64,000 nt of DNA from Mytilus galloprovincialis. Lineage: Eukaryota; Mollusca; Bivalvia; Mytilida; Mytilidae. Made by a program: the position numbers and the translations under genes. Under the pieces are notes generated by a model that worked only from the letters and a program-made list of their open reading frames with translations, was not told the origin of the DNA and did not search any database. Shown here one piece after another: positions 1-13,107 of this stretch. The stretch lies in the NCBI RefSeq assembly GCF_965363235.1, contig NC_134838.1:6453001-6517000 (forward strand), in the 5' to 3' direction. How positions within the stretch are numbered: the stretch's first letter is position 1; every line of letters begins with the position of its first letter.

Positions 1-1440
1 CACCATAACTTTAGTATAAGTAAATAGAAATCTATGAAATTTAAACACAAGGTTTATGACCATAAAAGGAAGGTTGGTATTGATTTTGGGAGTTTTGGTC
101 CCAACAGTTTAGGAATAAAGGGCCCAAAGGGTCCAAAATTAAACTTTGTTTGATTTCATCAAAAATTGAATAATTGGGGTTCTTTGATATGCCGAATCTA
201 ACTGTGTATGTAGATTCTTAATTTTTGGTCCCGTTTTCAAATTGGTCTACATTAAGGTCCAAAGGGTCCAAAATTAAACTTAGTTTGATTTTAACAAAAA
301 TTGAATCCTTGGGGTTCTTTGATATACTGAATCTAAAAATGTACTTAGATTTTTTATTATGGGCCCAGTTTTCAAGTTGGTCCAAATCGGGGTCCAAAAT
401 TAAACTTTGTTTGATTTCATCAAAAATTTAATAATTGAGGTTCTTTGATATGTCAAATCTAGCTGTGTATGTAGATTCTTAATTTTTGGTCCCGTTTTAA
501 AATTGGTCTACATTAAAGTCCAAAGGGTCCAAAATTAAACTAAGTTTGATTTTAACAAAAATTGAATTCTTGGGCCTCTTTGATATGCTGAATCTAAACA
601 TGTACTTAGATTTTTGATTATGGGCCCAGTTTTCAAGTTGGTCCAAATCAGGATCCAAAATTATTATATTAAGTATTGTGCAATAGCAAGAAATTTTCAA
701 TTGCACAGTATTCAGCAATAGCAAGAAATCTTCAATTGCACAGTATTGTGCAATAGCAAGAAATCTTCAATTGCACAGTATTGTGCAATAGCAAATATTT
801 TCAATTGCACAGTATTGCACAATAGCAAGAAATATCTAATTGCACAATATTGTGCAATAGCAAGAAATTCCAATTGGATTTCAATTGGAGTTATCTTTCT
901 TTGTCCAAAATAGTAGTTGAATCAACTTAAATCATTGTTTTATACAATATACAATGTATATTCACTTTTACTACCAACTGATAGATTAAAACAATCTTTA
1001 CCATTCAGTGATAACAAGCACTTTTTTTACATTTTAATATTTTATGATGTATTTAAATGAGTAGTTATTGTTGCAAACTTCATTAGAAATTTGAATTGAG
1101 ATCAGTTTTGAAATAAGGGAAAGGGGGATGTGAAAAAAAAATTGGGGGGTCAATTTTTTTCATTTCAGATTTCATAAATAAAAAGAAAATTTCTTCAAAC
1201 ATTTTTTTGAGAGGATTAATATTCAACGGCATAGTGAATTGCTCAAAGGCAAAAAAAAATTTTTTAAGTTCATTAGACCACATTCATTCTGTGTCAGAAA
1301 CCTATGCTGTGTCAACTATTTAATCACAATCCAAATTTAGAGCTGAATCCAGCTTGAATGTTGTGTCCATACTTGCCCCAACCGTTCAGGGTTCAACCTC
1401 TGCGGTCGTATAAAGCTGCGCCCTGCGGAGCATCTGGTTT
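1..1440 (+). mobile_element. Composite dispersed element, copy 1 (5' end outside window)
   Basis: The same order of sequence blocks recurs, inverted, at 25655-26895. Shared blocks include GGAGTTATCTTTCTTTGTCC, the AGTAAAAGTGAATAT/AATCATTG-type middle, the long ATTAGACCACATTCATTCT segment and the end GCGGTCGTATAAAG...GCGGAGCATCTGG. Positions 126-660 are about two tandem copies of a 260-bp block that is itself made of two related halves; 664-880 is a short-period repeat (listed separately). No coding capacity. The right end could be a Helitron-type 3' terminus: an 8-bp stem (CTCTGCGG with CCTGCGGAG, two G-T pairs) followed by CATCTGG and a T. The class is inference; the repeat relation is seen directly. 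Confidence 0.7.
664..880. repeat. Short tandem repeat, about 45-bp unit
   Basis: About five imperfect copies of a unit containing GTGCAATAGCAAGAAAT and TTCAATTGCACAGTATT. The two half-motifs are mutually complementary (TTGCAC/GTGCAA), so each unit can fold into a small hairpin. Internal to the copy-1 dispersed element; absent from copy 2 at the equivalent place. Confidence 0.8.
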
Positions 1441-2268
1441 TCTTTTTGTAACTGTTTATTTTGTTTAATTTTGTGGCATATTGAAATGGCTTATATATTT
1501 TTAAAATTAGACCTGTGCAAGTACATTTTAATTTTAGCAGACAAGAAATTGCAAGTGATATGACATTGTATTATATTCAATATTCCTCAGTGCCTTTGAC
1601 TTGGTAATTTCTTTGCATTGTGTTGGGATGTAACATTTTTCTTTTCAAATACATCGTGTGTTTTTTGTTTATCACAAAACATTTTGAACTGGTTAAAAAA
1701 ATTTGTTTATATGTTATAATAGAGGGATTTGTCATATTTTTTTCAACCATTATTTATTGATTATGAAATAGGAATAAATATATATTTGATATCAGTCTGT
1801 TTGTTGAATATTTCATAATAGAATTATAGCATGCTTTGAGTGATTCATTTGAAATTTTAGGCCAATATCCAGTAAAATTAACAGGTGGTTTTCACATATA
1901 TTTTAAATTTGTAAATCATGAGTTATGTCCCTTATCAGTGCAGAAAATAATCAAGTTTGAGGTTCAGTTACCTACAAAAGAATGTCTAAATTAAGCATAT
2001 TGATTGTTAGATGGTTTCAGTGGCAATTAGTTAATACAAATGTATATTACATGTGCTTTTACCAAGTAAGATTATCTGGACCCTGTCCCTGTGTGTGTTG
2101 TTGTTTTTCAGTAATTTTTTTTCAGAATTTTGGTGGTTGATGCAGTCTGATGTACTGCCTAGTATTTATAGTGATTCTTGTTATACCCTTGACAAATATA
2201 TTTGGGAAATGTAATATCTCAAAAACATAATACAGGAAGACAGGTCATCATACCAAGACACATTATGT
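1441..2268. other. Gene-free AT-rich stretch
   Basis: Nothing recognisable between the dispersed element and the satellite array: no open frame with family features, no repeat pair within the window. Confidence 0.6.
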
Positions 2269-5200
2269 TGATCATACCTTTCCTCCCATTACTAAATATA
2301 GTGTACTTGGCAAAGGAGCAGCATCTCTGATTTGACTGGTCTCTTATAGGAGAATCATCCTACCTTTCCTCCCATTACTAAATATAGTGTACTTGGCACA
2401 GGAGCAGCATCTCTGATTTGACTGGTGTGTTATGGGAGAATCATCCTACCTTTCCTCCCATTACTAAATATAGTGTACTTGGCAAAGGAGCAGCATCTCT
2501 GATTTGACTGGTCTGTTAAAGGAAAGTCATCCTACCTTTCCTCCCATTACTAAATATAGTGTACTTGGCACAGGAGCAGCATCTCTGATTTGACTGATCT
2601 GTTATGGGAGAATCATCCTACCTTTCCTCCCATTACTAAATATAGTGTACTTGGCACAGGAGCAGCATCTCTGATTTGACTGGTCTGTTATAGGAGAATC
2701 ATCATATCTTTCCTCCCATTACTAAATATAGTGTACTTGGCACAGGAGCAGCATCTCTGTTTTGACTGGTCTGTTATAGGAGAGTCATCCTACCTTTCCT
2801 CCAATTACTAAATATAGTGTACTTGGCACAGGAGCAGCATCTCTGATTTGACTGGTCTGTTATAGGAGAATCATCCTACCTTTCCTCCCATTATTAAATA
2901 TAGTGTACTCGGCACAGGAGCAGCATCTCTCATTTGACTGGTCTGTTATAGGAGAGTCATCCTACCTGTTCTCCCATTTCTAAATATAGTGTACTTGGCA
3001 CAGGAGCAGCATCTCTGATTTGACTGGTCTGTTATAGGAGAATCATCCTACCTTTCCTCCCATTACTAAATATAGTGTACTTGGCACAGGAGCAGCATCT
3101 CTGATTTGACTTGTCTGTTATGGGAGAATCATCCTACCTTTCCTCCCATTACTAAATATAGTGTACTTGGCACAGGAGCAGCATCTCTGATTTGACTGGT
3201 CTGTTATGGGAGAATCATCCTACCTTTCCTCCCATTACTAAATATAGTGTACTTGGCACAGGAGCAGCATCTCTGATTTGACTGGTCTGTTATAGGAGAG
3301 TCATCCTACCTTTCCCCCCATTACTAAATATAGTGTACTTGGCACAGGAGCAGCATCTCTGATTTGACTTGTCTGTTATGGGAGAATCATCATACCTTTC
3401 CTCCCATTACTAAATATAGTGTACTTGGCACAGGAGCAGCATCTCTGATTTGACTGGTCTGTTATAGGAGAATCATCCTACCTTTCCTCCCATTACTAAA
3501 TATAGTGTACTTGGCACAGGAGCAGCATCTCTGATTTGACTGGTCTGTTATAGGAGAATCATCCTACCTTTCCTCCCATTACTAAATATAGTGTACTTGG
3601 CACAGGAGCAGCATCTCTGATTTGACTGGTCTGTTATAGGAGAATCATCCTACCTTTCCTCCCATTACTAAATATAGTGTACTTGGCACAGGAGCAGCAT
3701 CTCTGATTTGACTGGTCTGTTATAGAATCATCCTACCTTTCCTCCCGTTATTAAATATAGTGTACTTGGCACAGGAGCAGCATCTCTCATTTGACTGGTC
3801 TGTTATAGGAGAATCATCCTACCTTTCCTCCCGTTACTAAATATAGTGTACTTGGCACAGGAGCAGCATCTCTCATTTGACTGGTCTGTTATAGGAGAAT
3901 CATCCTATCTTTCCTCCCATTACTAAATATAGTGTACTTGGCACAGGAGCAGCATCTCTGACTTGACTGGTCTGTTATACGAGAGTCATCCTACCTTTCC
4001 TCCCATTACTAAATATAGTGTACTTGGCACAGGAGCAGCATCTCTGATTTGACTGGTCTGTTATAGGAGAGTCATCCTACCTTTCCTCCCATTACTAAAT
4101 ATAGTGTACTTGGCACAGGAGCAGCATCTCTGATTTGACTGGTCTGTTATAGGAGAATCATCCTACCTTTCCTCCCATTACTAAATATAGTGTACTTGGC
4201 ACAGGAGCAGCATCTCTGACTTGACTGGTCTGTTATAGGAGAGTCATCCTACCTTTCCTCCCATTACTAAATATAGTGTACTTGGCACAGGAGCAGCATC
4301 TCTGATTTGACTGGTCTGTTATAGGAGAGTCATCCTACCTTTCCTCCCATTACTAAATATAGTGTACTTGGCACAGGAGCAGCATCTCTGATTTGACTGG
4401 TCTGTTAAAGGAGTCATCCTACCTTTTCTCCCATTACTAAATATAGTGTACTTGGCACAGGAGCAGCATCTCTGATTTGACTGATCTGTTATGGGAGAAT
4501 CATCCTACCTTTCCTCCCATTACTAAATATAGTGTACTTGGCACAGGAGCAGCATCTCTGATTTGACTGGTCTGTTATAGGAGAATCATCCTACCTTTCC
4601 TCCCATTACTAAATATAGTGTACTTGGCACAGGAGCAGCATCTCTGATTTGACTGGTCTGTTATAGGAGAATCATCCTACCTTTCCTCCCATTACTAAAT
4701 ATAGTGTACTTGGCACAGGAGCAGCATCTCTCATTTGACTGGTCTGTTATAGGAGAGTCATCCTACCTTTCCTCCCATTACTAAATATAGTGTACTTGGC
4801 ACAGGAGCAGCATCTCTGATTTGACTGGTCTGTTATAGGAGAATCATTCTACCTTTCCTCCCATTACTAAATATAGTGTACTTGGCACAGGAGCAGCATC
4901 TCTCATTTGACTCGTCTCTTATAGGAGAGTCATCCTACCTTTCCTCCCATTACTAAATATAGTGTACTTGGCACAGGAGCAGCATCTCTCATTTGACTGG
5001 TCTGTTATAGGAGAGTCATCCTACCTTTCCTCCCATTACTAAATATAGTGTACTTGGCACTGGAGCAGCATCTTTGATTTAACTGGTCTGTTATAGGAGA
5101 ATCATCCTACCTTTTCTCCCATTATTAAATATAGTGTACTTGGCACAGGAGCAGCATCTCTCATTTGACTGGTCTGTTATAGGAGAGTCATCCTACCTTT

Positions 5201-6275
5201 TCTCCCATTTCTAAATATAGTGTACTTGGCACAGGAGCAGCATCTCTGATTTGACTGGTCTGTTATAGGAGAATCATCCTACCTTTCCTCCCATTACTAA
5301 ATATAGTGTACTTGGCACAGGAGCAGCATCTCTGATTTGGCTGGTCTGTTATGGGAGAGTCATCCTACCTTTCCTCCCATTACTAAATATAGTGTACTTG
5401 GCACAGGAGCAGCATCTCTCATTTGACTGGTCTGTTATAGGAGAGTCATCCTACCTTTCCTCCCGTTACTAAATATAGTGTACTTGGCACAGGAGCAGCA
5501 TCTCTCATTTGACTGGTCTGTTATAGGAGAGTCATCCTACCTTTCCTCCCATTACTAAATATAGTGTACTCGGCACAGGAGCAGCATCTCTCATTTGACT
5601 GGTCTTTTATAGGAGAGTCATCCTAGCTTTCCACCCATTACTAAATATAGTGTACTTGGCACAGGAGCAGCATCTCTGATTTGACTGGTCTGTTATAGAA
5701 TCATCCTACCTTCCTCCCGTTACTTAATATAGTGTACTTGGCACAGGAGCAGCATCTCTGATTTGACTGGTCTGTTATAGGAGAGTCATCCTACCTTTCC
5801 TCCCATTACTAAATATAGTGTACTTGGCACAGGAGCAGCATCTCTCATTTGACTTGTCTGTTATAGGAGAGTCATCCTACCTTTCCTCCCATTACTAAAT
5901 ATAGTGTACTTGGCACAGGAACAGCATCTCTCATTTGACTGGTCTGTTATAGGAGAGTCATCCTACCTTTCCTCCCGTTACTAAATATAGTGTACTTGGC
6001 ACAGGAGCAGCATCTCTGATTTGACTGGTCTGTTATATGAGAGTCATCCTACCTTTCCTCCCGTTACTAAATATAGTGTACTTGGCACAGGAGCAGCATC
6101 TCTGATTTGACTGGTCTGTTATAGGAGAGTCATGCTACCTTTCCTCCCTTTACTAAATATAGTGTACTTGGCACAGCAGCAGCATCTCTCATTTGACTGG
6201 TCAGTTATAGGAGAGTCATCCTAGCTTTCCTCCCATTACTAAATATAGTGTACTTGGCACAGGAGCAGCATCTCT

Positions 6276-9200
6276 GATTTGCTGGTCTGTTATAGGAGAG
6301 TCATCGTACCTTTCCTCCCATTACTAAATATAGTGTACTTGGCACAGGAGCAGCATCTCTGATTTGACTGATCTGTTATGGGAGAATCATCCTACCTTTC
6401 CTCCCATTACTAAATATAGTGTACTTGGCACAGGAGCAGCATCTCTGATTTGACTGGTCTGTTATAGGAGAATCATCCTACCTTTCCTCCCATTACTAAA
6501 TATAGTGTACTTGGCACAGGAGCAGCATCTCTGATTTGACTGGTCTGTTATAGGAGAATCATCATACCTTTCCTCCCATTACTAAATATAGTGTACTTGG
6601 CACAGGAGCAGCATCTCTGTTTTGACTGGTCTGTTATAGGAGAGTCATCCTACCTTTCCTCCAATTACTAAATATAGTGTACTTGGCACAGGAGCAGCTC
6701 ATTTGACTGGTCTGTTATAGGAGAATCATCCTACCTTTCCTCCCATTATTAAATATAGTGTACTTGGCACTGGAGCAGCATCTTTGATTTGACTGGTCTG
6801 TTATAGGAGAATCATCCTACCTTTTCTCCCATTATTAAATATAGTGTACTCGGCACAGGAGCAGCATCTTTCATTTGACTGGTCTGTTATAGGAGAGTCA
6901 TCCTACCTTTTCTCCCATTTCTAAATATAGTGTACTTTGCACAGGAGCAGCATCTCTGATTTGACTGGTCTGTTATAGGAGAATCATCCTACCTTTCCTC
7001 CCATTACTACATATAGTGTACTTGGCACAGGAGCAGCATCACTGATTTGGCTGGTCTGTTATGGGAGAGTCATCCTACCTTTCCTCCCATTACTAAATAT
7101 AGTGTACTTGGCACAGGAGCAGCATCTCTCATTTGACTGGTCTGTTATAGGAGAGTCATCCTACCTTTCCTCCCGTTACTAAATATAGTGTACTTGGCAC
7201 AGGAGCAGCATCTCTCATTTGACTGGTCTGTTATAGGAGAGTCATCCTACCTTTCCTCCCATTACTAAATATAGTGTACTCGCACAGGAGTAGCATCTCT
7301 CATTTGACTGGTCTTTTATAGGAGAGCCATCCTAGCTTTCCACCCATTACTAAATATAGTGTACTTGGCACAGGAGCAGCATCTCTCATTTGACTGGTCT
7401 GTTATAGAATCATCCTACCTTCCTCCCGTTACTTAATATAGTGTACTTGGCACAGGAGCAGCATCTCTGATTTGACTGGTCTGTTATAGGAGAGTCATCC
7501 TACCTTTCCTCCCATTTCTAAATATAGTGTACTTGGCACAGGAGCAGCATCTCTCATTTGACTTGTCTGTTATAGGAGAGTCATCCTACCTTTCCTCCCA
7601 TTACTAAATATAGTGTACTTGGCACAGGAGCAGCATCTCTCATTTGACTGGTCTGTTATAGGAGAGTCATCCTACCTTTCCTCCCGTTACTAAATATAGT
7701 GTACTTGGCACAGGAGCCGCATCTCTGATTTGACTGGTCTGTTATAGGAGAGTCATCCTACCTTTCCTCCCTTTACTAAATATAGTGTACTTGGCACAGG
7801 AGCAGCATCTCTCATTTGACTGGTCAGTTATAGGAGAGTCATCCTAGCTTTCCTCCCATTACTAAATATAGTGTACTTGGCACATGAGCAGCATCTCTGA
7901 TTTGCTGGTCTGTTATAGGAGAGTCATCGTACCTTTCCTCCCATTACTAAATATAGTGTACTTGGCACAGGAGCAGCATCTCTGATTTGACTGATCTGTT
8001 ATGGGAGAATCATCCTACCTTTCCTCCCATTACTAAATATAGTGTACTTGGCACAGGAGCAGCATCTCTGATTTGACTGGTCTGTTATAGGAGAATCATC
8101 CTACCTTTCCTCCCATTACTAAATATAGTGTACTTGGCACAGGAGCAGCATCTCTGATTTGACTGGTCTGTTATAGGAGAATCATCATACCTTTCCTCCC
8201 ATTACTAAATATAGTGTACTTGGCACAGGAGCAGCATCTCTGTTTTGACTGGTCTGTTATAGGAGAGTCATCCTACCTTTCCTCCAATTACTAAATATAG
8301 TGTACTTGGCACAGGAGCAGCTCATTTGACTGGTCTGTTATAGGAGAATCATCCTACCTTTCCTCCCATTATTAAATATAGTGTACTTGGCACTGGAGCA
8401 GCATCTTTGATTTGACTGGTCTGTTATAGGAGAATCATCCTACCTTTTCTCCCATTATTAAATATAGTGTACTCGGCACAGGAGCAGCATCTTTCATTTG
8501 ACTGGTCTGTTATAGGAGAGTCATCCTACCTTTTCTCCCATTTCTAAATATAGTGTACTTTGCACAGGAGCAGCATCTCTGATTTGACTGGTCTGTTATA
8601 GGAGAATCATCCTACCTTTCCTCCCATTACTACATATAGTGTACTTGGCACAGGAGCAGCATCACTGATTTGGCTGGTCTGTTATGGGAGAGTCATCCTA
8701 CCTTTCCTCCCATTACTAAATATAGTGTACTTGGCACAGGAGCAGCATCTCTCATTTGACTGGTCTGTTATAGGAGAGTCATCCTACCTTTCCTCCCGTT
8801 ACTAAATATAGTGTACTTGGCACAGGAGCAGCATCTCTCATTTGACTGGTCTGTTATAGGAGAGTCATCCTACCTTTCCTCCCATTACTAAATATAGTGT
8901 ACTCGCACAGGAGTAGCATCTCTCATTTGACTGGTCTTTTATAGGAGAGCCATCCTAGCTTTCCACCCATTACTAAATATAGTGTACTTGGCACAGGAGC
9001 AGCATCTCTCATTTGACTGGTCTGTTATAGAATCATCCTACCTTCCTCCCGTTACTTAATATAGTGTACTTGGCACAGGAGCAGCATCTCTGATTTGACT
9101 GGTCTGTTATAGGAGAGTCATCCTACCTTTCCTCCCATTTCTAAATATAGTGTACTTGGCACAGGAGCAGCATCTCTCATTTGACTTGTCTGTTATAGGA

Positions 9201-9521
9201 GAGTCATCCTACCTTTCCTCCCATTACTAAATATAGTGTACTTGGCACAGGAGCAGCATCTCTCATTTGACTGGTCTGTTATAGGAGAGTCATCCTACCT
9301 TTCCTCCCGTTACTAAATATAGTGTACTTGGCACAGGAGCCGCATCTCTGATTTGACTGGTCTGTTATAGGAGAGTCATCCTACCTTTCCTCCCGTTACT
9401 AAATATAGTGTACTTGGCACAGGAGCAGCATTCTGATTTGACTGGTCTGTTATAGGAGAGTCATGCTACCTTTCCTCCCTTTACTAAATATAGTGTACTT
9501 GGCACAGGAGCAGCATTCTGA
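6276..9521. repeat. Higher-order tandem duplication within the satellite, 1,623 bp
   Basis: Rare unit variants recur at a fixed offset of 1,623 bp: GATTTGCTGG at 6276 and 7899, GATTTGACTGATCTG at 6361 and 7984, and the shortened CTCGCACAGGAGTAGC at 7280 and 8903. The ordered run of variants is the same in both blocks, about 19 units each, so the whole block was copied at once. The right edge is approximate. Confidence 0.9.
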
Positions 9522-10226
9522 TTTGACTGGTCTGTTATAGGAGAGTCATGCTACCTTTCCTCCCTTTACTAAATATAGTGTACTTGGCACAGGAGCAGCA
9601 TCTCTGATTTGACTGGTCAGTTATAGGAGAGTCATCCTAGCTTTCCTCCCATTACTAAATATAGTGTACTTGGCACAGGAGCAGCATCTCTGATTTGCTG
9701 GTCTTTTATAGGAGAGTCATCGTACCTTTCCTCCCATTACTAAATATAGTGTACTTGGCAAAGGAGCAGCATCTCTGATTTGACTGGTCTGTTATAGGAG
9801 AATCATCCTACCTTTCCTCCCATTACTAAATATAGTGTACTTGGCACAGGAGCAGCATCTCTGATTTGACTGGTGTGTTATGGGAGAATCATCCTACCTT
9901 TCCTCCCATTACTAAATATAGTGTACTTGGCAAAGGAGCAGCATCTCTGATTTGACTGGTCTGTTAAAGGAAAGTCATCCTACCTTTCCTCCCATTACTA
10001 AATATAGTGTACTTGGCACAGGAGCAGCATCTCTGATTTGACTGGTCTGTTATAGGAGAATCATCCTACCTTTCCTCCCATTACTAAATATAGTGTACTT
10101 GGCACAGGAGCAGCATCTCTGATTTGACTGGTCTGTTATAGGAGAATCATCATACCTTTCCTCCCATTACTAAATATAGTGTACTTGGCACAGGAGCAGC
10201 ATCTCTGTTTTGACTGGTCTGTTATA

Positions 10227-10482
10227 GATAAAGGCAACAGTAGTATACCGCTGTTCAAAACTCATAAATCCATGGACAAAAAACAAAATCGGGGTAACAA
10301 ACCAAAACCGAGCGAAACGCATTAAATATAAGAGGAAAACAACGACACAACACCGAAACGCAACACACACAGAAACAGACCAATCATCAGACAAAACACC
10401 ACGAGAATAACAAATGTAACATGAAAACCAAATACATGAATTTGGGATAGACAAGTACCGTGCCACGTCTTATCTCAATATA
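10227..10482 (-). mobile_element. Dispersed repeat inserted in the satellite (AAAGGCAACAGTAGTATA family)
   Basis: About 256 bp unlike the satellite, starting GATAAAGGCAACAGTAGTAT and ending TTATCTCAATA, placed inside a unit at CTGTTATA/TAGGAG. TATA flanks both sides and may be the target duplication. Relatives in this window lie at 51849-52080, 54804-54870 plus 55405-55490, and 57598-57740. An open frame across it is chance; no protein family is seen. Confidence 0.85.
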
Positions 10483-12120
10483 TATAGGAGAGTCATCCTA
10501 CCTTTCCTCCAATTACTAAATATAGTGTACTTGGCACAGGAGCAGCATCTCTCATTTGACTGGTCTGTTATAGGAGAATCATCCTACCTTTCCTCCCATT
10601 ACTAAATATAGTGTACTTGGCACAGGAGCAGCATCTCTCATTTGACTGGTCTGTTATAGGAGAGTCATCCTACCTTTCCTCCCATTACTAAATATAGTGT
10701 ACTTGGCACAGGAGCAGCATCTCTGATTTGACTGGTCTGTTATAGGAGAATCATCCTACTTTTCTTCCCATTACTAAATATAGTGTACTTGGCACTGGAG
10801 CAGCATCTCTGAATTGACTGGTCTGTTATAGGAGAGTCATTCTACCTTTCCTCCCATTACTAAATATAGTGTACTTGGCACAGGAGCAGCATCTCTGATT
10901 TGACTGGTCTGTTATAGGAGAATCATCCTACCTTTCCTCCCATTATTAAATATAGTGTACTCGGCACAGGAGCAGCATCTCTGATTTGACTTGTCTGTTA
11001 TAGGAGAGTCATCCTACCTGTTCTCCCATTTCTAAATATAGTGTACTTGGCACAGGAGCAGCATCTCTGATTTGACTGGTCTGTTATAGGAGAATCATCC
11101 TACCTTTCCTCCCATTACTAAATATAGTGTACTTGGCACAGGAGCAGCATCTCTGATTTGACTTGTCTGTTATGGGAGAATCATCCTACCTTTCCTCCCA
11201 TTACTAAATATAGTGTACTTGGCACAGGAGCAGCATCTCTGATTTGACTGGTCTGTTATGGGAGAATCATCCTACCTTTCCTCCCATTACTAAATATAGT
11301 GTACTTGGCACAGGAGCAGCATCTCTGATTTGACTGGTCTGTTATAGGAGAGTCATCCTACCTTTCCCCCATTACTAAATATAGTGTACTTGGCACAGGA
11401 GTAGCATCTCTGATTTGACTTGTCTGTTATGGGAGAATCATCATACCTTTCCTCCCATTACAAAATATAGTGTACTTGGCACAGGAGCAGCATCTCTGAT
11501 TTGACTGGTCTGTTATAGAATCATCCTACCTTTCCTCCCATTACTAAATATAGTGTACTTGGCACAGGAGCAGCATCTCTGATTTGACTGGTCTGTTATA
11601 GGAGAATCATCCTACCTTTCCTCCCATTACTAAATATAGTGTACTTGGCACAGGAGCAGCATCTCTGATTTGACTGGTCTGTTATAGGAGAATCATCCTA
11701 CCTTTCCTCCCATTACTAAATATAGTGTACTTGGCACAGGAGCAGCATCTCTGATTTGACTGGTCTGTTATAGGAGAATCATCCTACCTTTCCTCCCGTT
11801 ACTTAATATAGTGTACTTGGCACAGGAGCAGCATCTCTGATTTGGCTGGTCTGTTATGGGAGAGTCATCCTACCTTTTCTCCCATTTCTAAATATAGTGT
11901 ACTTGGCAAAGGAGCAGCATCTCTGATTTGACTGGTCTGTTAAAGGATAGTCATCCTACCTTTCCTCCCATTACTAAATATAGTGTACTTGGCACAGGAA
12001 CATCATCTCTGATTTCTGGTCTGTTATAGGAGAGTCATCCTAGCTTTCCACCCATTACTAAATATAGTGTACTTGGCACAGGAGCAGAATCTCTGATTTG
12101 ACTGGTCTGTTATAGGAGAG

Positions 12121-12960
12121 TTGTCTCATTGACAATCATACCATGATATTCTTTTTAAAATATAACATATATGACAAGATACAAATATCATTAGACATAA
12201 ATCATAGATGTGATCTTAATAATAGGAAAACAGATAAATCTTCAGGTAAGTTAATTATAAAAATAAGAAGATTTGGTATGATTGCTAATGAGACAACTCT
12301 ACACAAGTGACCAAATGACTCAGAAAATTAAAACTTATAGGTCACTGTATGGCCTTCAACAATAAGTAAAACCCATACTGCATTATCAGCTATAAAAAGG
12401 CCAAGAAATGACCAATAAAACAATTAAACAAGACAAGAATGCACACACTGAAATGTCTCACCTTCTTTACTAATTCTTGATTATATGTTGATAGTCCTAA
12501 ATATACAGTTTTACTACAAGGAACACATAAACTTGAAATGATCCAAGAAAACGATGGCAAGGTCAGATAAACCAAATGAGAAATACATGTACAACTTACA
12601 ATCATTCAATAAAGTTTTCAAGAAACCGTCATAACCAGAAAAACAACATTGACAAATGAACCTTGAAAATGAGGTCAAGGTTTGATGAACCATGCCAGAC
12701 AGACATGTACAACTAACAATCCATCTAAGAATTAAATAGTTGACCTATATTATAGTTTCTAAGAAACAGTCTTAACCAAGGAAACTTAACATTGACCAAT
12801 GAACCATGCCAGAATGACATGTACTGTCAATCTATACATTTAATTATATTTGACTTATTGCTTATAGTATCTAAGAAACAAACTCAACAATGAAAACTGA
12901 ACATTGACTAATGAACCATGAAAATGAGGTAAAGGTCAGATGATACCTGCCAGACAGACG
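12121..12960. repeat. Dispersed repeats with degenerate ~120-bp periodicity
   Basis: Begins with GTTGTCTCATTGACAATCAT at the satellite edge and has the inverse AATGAGACAACT near 12290, ends of a family repeated at 25360, 31610, 33832, 42270 and 53310. From 12540 to 12960 a degenerate unit repeats with AAGAAACxxxxx-AACC, ACATTGACxAATGAACC and GACAGACATGTACAAC. A related stretch is at 25130-25330. No gene. Confidence 0.7.
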
Positions 12961-13107
12961 TATTCACCTCAGTTGCAGAACGGGATCTAGAAATTTTCAT
13001 AAGTGGGGGCCCACTGGCTGCTTAAGAGGGTGATTGCTACTGTCACACTTCAGTGATTCACTATATAACCAACCAAAATCGGGGAAAACTAAATACTGGT
13101 AAATAAC

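Larger units (their letters stand above)
2269..12120. repeat. Satellite array, 86-bp unit, about 110 copies
   Basis: Head-to-tail copies of an 86-bp unit containing CTACCTTTCCTCCCATTAC, TACTAAATATAGTGTACTTG, GGCACAGGAGCAGCATCTC and TGACTGGTCTGTTATAGGAG. Most copies differ by a few percent; shorter variants lack 1-14 bases (for example GAGCAGCTCATTTGACTGG at 6690 and 8315). The array carries higher-order structure: a 1,623-bp block is duplicated in tandem, and the variant pattern of the first 1.4 kb recurs near 9.7-11.8 kb. It is broken once, at 10227-10482, by an inserted dispersed repeat. No unit is open in a way that suggests protein. It ends on the left in plain AT-rich sequence and on the right directly in a dispersed repeat. 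Confidence 0.98.

Noticed and set aside
10170-10466. 98-codon minus-strand frame
   Set aside because: It spans a satellite-repeat junction and a dispersed repeat; no motif, and the same repeat elsewhere is not open.
2269-12120. Regular repeats that might suggest a CRISPR array
   Set aside because: Units are contiguous 86-bp copies with no unique spacers, and the genome is clearly eukaryotic.
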